Assembly (NCBI GenBank): GCA_028023455.1
Contig: JAQFVV010000002.1
Span: 30,635,725-30,699,724, forward strand
Reading direction: 5' to 3'
DNA length: 64,000 nucleotides
Source of the DNA: Epiperipatus broadwayi
Taxonomy: Eukaryota > Onychophora > Udeonychophora > Euonychophora > Peripatidae
Shown: one piece after another, positions 55,868-64,000 of the stretch
Position numbering within the stretch: position 1 is the stretch's first letter
How the letters are laid out: the number at the start of each line of letters is the position of its first letter
Position numbers and translations under genes: made by a program
Notes under the pieces: model-generated
What the model was told of the DNA's origin: nothing
Seen by the model: only the letters and a program-made list of their open reading frames with translations
The model's database searches: none

Positions 55868-56836
55868 CACTTGGGTGTCGTTTTACGCGATAGATAGTTT
55901 CCTCAGAAAACATGCGCAAACGAAATTGCGCAAAAATAGATGTAACTTACATTGAAAAGTGGGGGGGGGGATGCAGTCTGTGATTTTTCAAAATTCGAGT
56001 AAAAGCAAAGCACCAACGTAAAATTACTTTAAAATTCGCGCAAAAAAAAAATAAGGAAATAAAATATGACTAATAAAAAATTTCAAATTTGAAAAAAATT
56101 GATACAAGACAAACTTTTTTTAACTATAATATTTAATTTTATTCAAAATAATATATTTTTATGCATAATTTGCAATACAGTAATTTACATTTTTTATACA
56201 CGTTTTAATTATTATAGCTATTTGCCAAAAACACGTTCATTTGCAAACAACTAGCGCCAACTAAACACTCATGTTGTGACAATGGTTTTCTGGTGACAAC
56301 GTAATTAGTAATTAATCTTTGAGATGATGATTTTATTAATTGTTTATGAAACTAACAACTAAAAATTAAATTCTTATTTTTGTCTTTAATTTTCAATTTT
56401 AATTGTGCCCACTGCTATTACTCATTTTTTAAAAATAAACTTGTGGACACTAAATGATTAATAATTGATTAAACGTTCTTTTTTAAAAAGCAAAAACAGA
56501 ATGTGATTTAAAATGCAAAATTAACATGCACAATATTTGAACAAATTTACATTATAATCTTGTAAAATTTAATGTGTGTATACATAAAATGTGGAAATCA
56601 TGATTTTAATTTCATTATTGCATAAAATCTTACTATTATAAAGCACTGAAAATATTGAAATTACTAAGTTGAAAGTCGAATTGCAATAATGTGCTATTAC
56701 TTTCAATATAACGTAAGTGCGCGAAAATTATTATTTAAAGTAATAGCGCAATATCGGAGTTCGACTTCCGGTGAAACATGAATCGCATAACTTCAAAATC
56801 GTGTTAAATAAGTCCGCATAAAAAGAGACCCAGGTG
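55868..56836. mobile_element. pogo/Tigger-like DNA transposon, copy 2
   Basis: Same ends as copy 1 (CACTTGGGTGTCGTTTTACG and GAGACCCAGGTG) with TA on both sides (55866-55867, 56837-56838). Shared interior blocks include AAAACATGCGCAAACG-like text, CTAATAAAAAATTTCAAA and GATGATTTTATTAATTGTTT. No transposase frame remains. 969 bp against 1212 bp in copy 1. Confidence 0.75.
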
Positions 56837-56838
56837 TA

Positions 56839-57841
56839 TATCACAAACAATTATAATCTTTAATGAGCCAATATCCAGGCCTTCAAGATTATTTACTGGT
56901 GATATTTTTAAAAAGGCAATGCACATTGTTTAAATCATTATTGGCCATCTGCATCGGTAGATTAATTTGCATCTTACATGACTCATTTAAGGTATGCTAA
57001 TTAAGATTTTAAGATCAATAAAGAAGTAAATATAATTGTTCCATCATCTTCATGAAGTATAATATGTACCTAATAAAGCATACCATGATTATCCAAATAT
57101 TATATCTACATCAAAAACACATTACAGTCCTCTATGCAGCCTTAGTAATCAATAGACATTACATAGTAGTGCATTAATAGATATTGAACTTTGATGGCTG
57201 TCTTTACTTTTTTATTTTATTTAGCAAACTAGTGACTAGAAAGTTTTAATAATTTAAGATTTTGAATCCAAATCAACTTGCATATAAATTCATATAGATC
57301 TGATGGGTAGTGATCGAGCTATATGCTAACTTAAGCACGTTTGACTCTCTGGCAAATTGTTGGTATACACCCAACAGGGCACCCCATATCCCTCAATCTA
57401 TGTTTAACGCATTAACACCTTTAATCTATTCTATGGCACTAATTTTGAGCCCATTGTGCTAGCATGAATAATCAGAGGTCATTAAATGTTATTGCCAAAG
57501 AAATCCATACACTTATTTTAGGCTTTTCACCTTTATCTTGGTTAAGCATTGAATTGCAGACACTCTTTCAAAAGCAATCTTTATTTTCTTTTCAAGCAAA
57601 AGACTTGAAAGTTTTAAGTGTTTTGTTAGAATAGTATAGTACTGGGTATCCAATGAAAAATTCATTCACCTGTGAAGACGTAATTCAATATTTTTGGAGA
57701 TTTTGTTGATATTACCATATAATGCCCTTGATTATTCTTGCCCATGTAGTCAGCTTTAGAATATTAGTTATAATGTAATCTTTAATTTGCCTTGACTTGA
57801 GATATTGTCTACAAGTGCGTAAATAATAATAAAATGTGTTC
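56839..57841. other. AT-rich sequence, nothing recognised
   Basis: No gene or element identified. Confidence 0.4.
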
Positions 57842-57945
57842 GTCAAGCATTGGTGGTCGAGAGGTTAGCGACAGCTGCTTTACAAGCAATTGTCCCGGGT
57901 TAGCGGGTTCGCTTTCTGCCTGAATCTATGACACATGAGAAAAAA
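57842..57945 (+). mobile_element. Short tRNA-derived SINE (family 1) with target duplication
   Basis: GTCAAGCATTGGTGGTCGAG, box B GGGTTCGCTTTCTG, tail ATCTATGACACATGAG and A-run. Flanks AAAATGTGTTC (57831-57841) and AAAATGTATTC (57946-57956) differ by one base. Confidence 0.85.
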
Positions 57946-57956
57946 AAAATGTATTC

Positions 57957-58599
57957 AAAGAAAAAAGCTTTATTAAATAAAAATAAAATAATTTGTCTAA
58001 AGAATTGCGAAATTGTTGAATAATTTCATTCACAGTGTTCATGTCAAGCTACTTGAAGGTCATAAGCTTGACCTCTACAAATCATGCACACACACACACA
58101 TCTTTAACATGCACAAAAATATTATTGCGGCTCAAAATGCTGGCTTAAATCGCATTTCTCAACTAATAGATACTTGTATTAAAACATTTATCCCCCCCCC
58201 CTCATTTTTTTTACTTTCCAAATGCGCTAAGTATTCAAGGATTATCTTGTTAAGTGTTTATTTTATAAAAGCTATAAACCTAAATTCTAAAGTAGTCATT
58301 AGCATCTCTCTCAACTGCGAAAGTTGCTCCCAAACAAATGATTATACGTGCAATTTAATTAAAAAATAATTAACATGGTGAATTGAGAAACAGTTAAAAA
58401 AAAAAAAAAAATTCCGCAAACTAGTAATTAAAATATTGTTTAATTAAATAATGAATATAAATTTACTTTTAAAAACAAAATCAAACTGTAAAGGATCAGT
58501 AATAATAAGCAATACAAATTGATTTTTTTTTTTTTTTGAAGTCTTTAAAATAGACATTTGTATATGTCGAAATTTATAGGAACCAATAAGAAGTCACAT
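57957..58599. other. AT-rich sequence, nothing recognised
   Basis: A 118-residue frame (58013-58369) has no recognisable similarity, low-complexity parts and no splice signals. Not called as a gene. Confidence 0.4.
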
Positions 58600-58765
58600 G
58601 ACTCTCACAATAAATGATTGTTGCTAGAGAGAAGGCACATTAGATCCCAAAGTTTCAGGGGCATTTCCAAAATCCAAAGCTTCTTACTGATAAAATCCGT
58701 AAGTTGGAAATTAGACTGGTGATACTGGATAGGGCAAAGATTGGGGATTTATTAAGCATTTTCTT
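58600..58765 (+). mobile_element. Family A repeat, decayed copy
   Basis: TCTTACTGATAAAATCC, GTTGGAAATTAGAC and TGGTGATACTGG follow the order of the hammerhead region with several changes (CTGATAA). Confidence 0.5.
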
Positions 58766-59234
58766 CTGACATTTATTCGTTACATGAATTCAGAATTTTT
58801 ACTCTCAAATACATTTGATTCATTTTATCTTTAAAATAAACTAATTTTTCCATATCATTTTGAATCCTCCAATCAACCATTAACCATATTATTAAACTTA
58901 ATGAGTTTAAAGCAATCTATTTAATTTAATAATGGCTGATTAATATATTCGCAAAAAATTTGTGCTGAGGCACATTTTAGAGTCAATCCATTTGAATCAA
59001 TTCTTACTACTTGCATAACATTGCGCAACTATTATTCATCTCCCCAGTAGGATAACAATGTTTGATTTTACATTCGCAGTTTTTTTATTTCATCATTTGT
59101 TTTTTAAATTAAAGTTCTTAATTAATTTTCCGCTTTAATGAAACCTTTGTGATTTAGCTTGAATTCCCCACTGAATGGTTTATTTTATCACAATATGCGT
59201 ATTTCTAATATATATTATTATTTTCATCATCATT
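58766..59234. other. AT-rich sequence, nothing recognised
   Basis: No gene or element identified. Confidence 0.4.
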
Positions 59235-62200
59235 GCCAACCATTATCAATCCACTGCAGAATGAAGGTCTATCCAAGCTCAATCCATCTTCTCCGATCTC
59301 TAGCCTCTGTTCTCCACATCACCCCTGCAATTTTCTTATTTCATGCATTTATCTCACATGTGGTCTCTTTCTGGGTCTTTACAATCTCTTGGAATCCAGT
59401 TTAAGATATCAATTATCCATCTATTGTCTTTTCTAGCAATATGACCAGCCTAACTCCTCTTCAGTCTTTTAATTGTTTCAACAGTGTCAGTAATACCTGA
59501 CCCGTTCCCTTACCCATGTATTGCATTTTCAATTTCTTCTTGTTACTCCTAAAATGCATCTCTCCATACTTTTTTGAGTGGTCCAGAATCTCTGTATTGC
59601 TCTTCTATTAAGTGTCCAAGCATCAGATACATAAGTAAAAACTGGTAAAACACATTTATTAAAAACCTTTCTTTTCAAACACATAAGCATATTTTCTCTT
59701 AATATTAAGTTATTTCTACCAAAAGCACTCCAACCAAGATTAATTCTGTGATTAATTTCATCCATTATGTTTTCTGTAGTAATAATCTGACCTAGGTATT
59801 TGTACTTGTTAACTTCTAACTCATCATAATCAATCTTTATTTTCATCATTTGAGAAAATCCATTGAACATTACTTTAGTCTTTTTAACATTTATCTTTAG
59901 TCCTACTTTCTTTTATCTGATAACTTTTGTGATATTTTCTGAAGCTCTGAAGCATTATTTGTAAAAACAACTACATTAATTGCAAAATCTTAATGATGCT
60001 TTTACTCCTTCAGCTTCTCATTTTAATCCACAAAGTACTCCTTGCAGCACTGTTGTAAAAAGTTTTGGAGATATAGAGTCACCCAGTCTTACGCCCTTTT
60101 CAATGTTAACCTTCCTAGTATCATTATGTAATCTAATTATTGCTGTTGCATTTTTATAAATATTTTTTAGAATATGACAATATCCTGGGTTTACACCTTG
60201 CTGATCCAATGCTTTGATCACTGAAAAAATGTTTATAGAATCCAATGTCTTTTTATAATCTATCAAATGCCTTTTCATAATCTACAAATCCAAAGCATAA
60301 TGGCAACTTATATTCATTGGTTCTTTCTATAATTATTCCAATAGGTGGATATGATCTACTGACCTAAAACCATTTTTAAATCCAGTTTGTTCTTTTGGTT
60401 GGTTGAAATCTAATGTTTTCTGTAGACGAATTGTAACTATCTTGCCCTAAAAGTTTTGTATAAAACTGATGAAAGATTGATGTCTGTAATTTCTAATATC
60501 TTTATCACCTTTTTAAAATATTAATATTAATACTACATTCTTCCAATCATCTGGTACATCTTTATCATTTAGATATTTGGTATATAACTTTGTCAAAATT
60601 TTTTCCATTTCATCACCTGCTTCTTTTAATATATCGATTATAATCCTTTCATTACCTGGAGCGTTTTCTTTCTTTATAAATTTAATTGCATGTCTCACTT
60701 GATTTAAAATTCTGGGCAGTTCGGAAGATATAACAGATATAGGAGATATTTGTTCTTTATTACCCCATAATTCTCAATAGAAGTCTTCTACCCATTTCAT
60801 GATGTCATCTTTCTTTTTAGTAATAATTCCATCTTTTTTTCTTATATGCAAATATAAGTTTACTACCAATACCAAAATGTTATTTTATACTCTTGAGACT
60901 TTTATCCTCTTCAGTAGCTTTCCTTGCTAGTTCACAATTATACTTTCTTGTATTATTATTGACTCTTTTCCACACCATTTTACAAAATTTAAGATATTCA
61001 ATTCTTCTTAAAGCATCATTTTTATATATCTTCATATTTCTTCTTGTTTTCTTAAAATCTCTAGTTTCAGTAGAAATTTTATTGGTCTGATTTTTTCTAC
61101 CAGCTATCTTTGTTGCAGTTTCTAAAAGTATATCATATATTTTCTTATTAACTTCATTCAAATCTGAATCATGTTCAAAATCTACTAATACTTAAAAACA
61201 ATTTGCAAGTTCTAATATAAATTCATTAGAATGTTTCTGAAGATTATTTTCTTAATAATTTTTGTCTCTAGTTTACCATGTATCTTAAAATCTTTCTAAT
61301 CGATGATCACTTCCTGTGTTGTATTTATTAAGGAGATTACAGTCTTGAGATTATCCAATTCTATTGTATCTTCATTTGGTTGCATCCATGTTCATTTCTT
61401 TTAACATTTTTCTTATAAAAAGAATCCATAATATAAAGTTTTTATTTTTCTACAACCTCCCAAATATATGTCCTCTCTCATTTCTATTAGCATAAGCAAA
61501 TTTACCTATCACACTTTGATCTTTCATTTGTTTTTCAATTCTAACATTAAAGTCTCCCATAACAATGTTAAAATGTTGTGGTCAAAAGCCTTTTGTATAT
61601 TGATATAAATACCTTCTACTACCTCATCACTATGAGAACTTGTTGGGGCCTAAACTTGAATTATCTGCATTTGGTATCTGCTATTAAGTTGGATAACTAA
61701 TCTTATCACACTGTCTGATACATCATAAATCTTCACAATGTTGTTCTTCACTTGTTTTATTTATAATAAATTCTACTCCACTTGCAATTCTAATATTTGT
61801 GTCTTTGTTGTAGAGTATATGTCCACTTTTTAAATCAGTTGTCTCTTCAGCTTTCTCACTTTACAAAGTCCAATAATGTTCCATTTAAAATGAGACAGTT
61901 CTTCCAGTTCTTGCAATCTTCCTTCACTTGAAAGTGATGACTGTTGTAAGTACCTAAATAATAAATCATCAAATGGCAGCCTGGGTTCACAATCAGGAGA
62001 TTCTTAGCACCCTCTGCCTTTGGCCACCAACTGCTGCCTTGGCTGGTGACTTTACAGCCTCCTGGAATAAAGGCCATGAATTATTTTTGTCTGTTATGAT
62101 TATAATATCTATTAGAAAAATATTTGTCATTCACACACATGATCATTTTGTTATATCAGGCAGCTGAGAAGAAAGACCATGGTGAACTCAGAGGTAAGAA
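59235..62200 (-). mobile_element. LINE family B, long copy with endonuclease and RT
   Basis: On the minus strand the order is: a start of the apurinic-type endonuclease near 61910 (HFKWNIIGLCKV), its centre near 61560 (NIVMGDFNVRIEKQ and FAYANRNERG) and its SDHR box near 61300; the RT N-terminal block at 60700-60510 (FIKKENAPGNERIIIDILKE); motif A and neighbours at 60280-60018 (KALDQQGVNPGYCHILKNIY, GVRLGDSISPKLF); the post-RT block at 59870-59529 (KYKYLGQIITTENIMDEI, FTYVSDAWTLNRRA, ERCILGVTRR); and the shared 3' tail. The YxDD box and several frames are lost. It is the reference copy for the family B fragments elsewhere. Confidence 0.85.
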
Positions 62201-62429
62201 GCCAACAAACGCACCATGTTGGCTATTGCATGATGGTGAGCAGTTCATTCATGTTCATGTACTATGTGAATAATCACATACTAATAACAGCTGCAATGAC
62301 AAGAATGTATGGAGTGGACATTGGGAATTTTCCCTGCTCGATTCCTTTAAGGCCTCTAAGAGAAATCAGAGTCTCCTTTCAGTTAACAGCAAACTCAGTA
62401 ATATGAAACTTCTTTCTGTGTATATATAT
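62201..62429 (-). other. Possible 5' region of the LINE
   Basis: Sequence upstream of the endonuclease start. It has no frame of its own that I recognise and could be the 5' untranslated part. Confidence 0.35.
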
Positions 62430-63849
62430 TGTACCGGTCGAACCGCTGGAACCATATACTTATACATATATATAAGTTTTGGCCGGTTTCAAACTCCTTC
62501 ATAATACATTTATAATCTTATAAATGTTACGTGAACAAACCGGCACATTCGAGCAAAATGGGAGATCTTATTGATAGACTAACTATGAACAATGGCGCAC
62601 CTCGGCTGCTAGATTCAAACCCCTACTATCCAAATACTTTATTTGTTTCGGAGTAAACCCCGGGGCACCAGCTAGTCCAAGGACTAATGTATTCGGGCAG
62701 GAGGCTCATAATCCAGCGCTCGAAACATTCCCTAAAACTAGCTCAGTCTAATTTTAATTCAATAACAAAATTATACAAAATTATGGGTGGAAAGAATTAA
62801 TAAAAAGATTGATAAAAAGAATTGACCGACGAATAAAGTTTAATTTTAAAGACAATTTATTAACTAACATTTACTAATGATAAACATTTTTATAAATCAA
62901 CATTTTTATAAATCTATAAATAACACACACATTTTAAGTTAACATACTATGATATATTTTATGAAAGAGCAAAAATAATCTTTGACATTTAAATTATATA
63001 ACATTCACAAACACGCACATCAATAGTTCATTTTATGCATGCTTATAGAGTTTATATAATTTGAATCTTGAATTTTTACGAAATACAGTGGTGGCTACTA
63101 TGTATAAATGATAATAAATAAATGTTTACCTAGGATTTTTGGAACATGGATATTGCTTGTTGTCAGCTGCTTCTGCTGCTTCTGATGGAGTATATCTAAC
63201 CGGTTAGATTGGGACGTTTCTTGAAGAGATTTTATGCGAATCCATTGGTTTTATTCTTGAAGACAGTTGAACGTTTGACGGAGGATTTCTGAGTTGTTAT
63301 GCAGACATTATTTCACAGGCAGGTTTTGATGATCTTGTTGGACTAAAAAGCTGAAGCACGAGCGTATATTTCCAAAAGCTGCTCAACAATGCATTTTTGT
63401 TTCTGGATACATAATAGAAACTGCACTGTTATCTGAACTGAACAAGACTGTCACTGAAAACTAGACTAAAAAACTCTCAATTAATTATCCGATAAAAAAA
63501 AGAGTCTATTTATACCTGTGACGTGTTGTCTGTGTAATATCCTCTGGCAAATATCTGTTGTCGAATTCCATTGGTAATTAATCTTATGACAATGTGCTTT
63601 TGACGATTGTTTAATTAGTAGTAGCTTTCATCAACGTGTTGTTTTTATATCTTTAATTAGTAGCCCACCGCTGGTGTGGTTTTTTTAAATCTTTACTTAA
63701 CTTAATAGCCATCGCTGTGTTTTCCAAATATAATTTCTTTTTTAACTTTCATTTCAATATTTATTTTCATGTGTTTTTCAATACGATTTTAACATGCATT
63801 TATTATATCTCTTATTAACAGCTTACATTTATTTACATTCACACGCACA
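62430..63849 (-). repeat. Candidate solo LTR
   Basis: Begins TGTACCGG and would end GCACA on the + strand, with TATAT on both outer sides (62425-62429 and 63850-63854). A good TATA-like box (TATAAATAG) lies on the minus strand at about 63508-63516. No second copy is in the window and the flanks are AT repeats, so the 5-bp match could be chance. Confidence 0.3.
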
Positions 63850-64000
63850 TATATATTTTACTATTCTAAAATCAAAAATAGTTTTAAGATTATTTTTCTT
63901 CTTTAATTTAAATGAAGAGATTTATATATTTTTTTAAAGCTTTTAAATTGTATTTCAACTAATAATAATGAACTCTTTACTTCCTTTTTATAAAACCTTT
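63850..64000. other. AT-rich sequence, nothing recognised
   Basis: No gene or element identified before the window ends. Confidence 0.4.

Noticed and set aside
58013-58369. 118-residue plus-strand frame
   Set aside because: AT-rich, low-complexity stretches, no similarity and no gene context; probably chance.

Overview
The window looks like intronic DNA of an AT-rich animal genome with very long introns. No bacterial features are present. Only one host gene could be read. Three short exons on the + strand, each with clean splice signals, join in phase to encode the first catalytic half of tyrosyl-DNA phosphodiesterase 1 (TDP1): 3452-3548, 22999-23033 and 34918-35010. The introns between them are about 19.4 kb and 11.9 kb. 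Everything after 35010 is apparently the next intron, since no further TDP1 exon was found. The phylum cannot be assigned from this alone. Long introns, Penelope-like elements (PLEs), several LINE families and tRNA-derived SINEs suggest an invertebrate.

The rest is mobile DNA, mostly old. 0-16 kb: LINE relics, a PLE nuclease fragment, two PLEs built as head-to-head inverted copies, and fold-back repeats. 16-35 kb: repeat family A, two tandem LINE tails, a large fold-back element, short SINEs and LINE relics. 35.2-40.6 kb: a young LTR retrotransposon in antisense, with near-identical 1.6 kb LTRs, a primer-binding site, a polypurine tract and a 4-bp target duplication, but only a gag gene. 40.6-53 kb: LINE relics, a SINE, a GA microsatellite, more fold-backs. 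53.7-56.8 kb: two pogo/Tigger-like DNA transposons, one with a transposase tail. 59-62 kb: a long antisense LINE with endonuclease and reverse-transcriptase remnants, then a possible solo LTR.

The most notable signal is a set of hammerhead-ribozyme (HHR) motifs inside repeats. Family A (about 437-bp monomers, tandem or inverted) carries a type I HHR with CTGATGA and GAA cores, a palindromic ACTAGT stem III and a paired stem I. A 327-bp fold-back (11.8-12.2 kb) and a 0.77-kb fold-back (19.7-20.5 kb) each carry a different HHR, one per arm, pointing outward. A PLE at 8.6-9.65 kb has a decayed HHR in each arm in the same layout. This matches what is known of PLE terminal repeats and of animal retrozymes, and suggests that these non-autonomous repeats use a PLE-type pathway. 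All calls come from reading by eye; no alignment, folding or database search was run.
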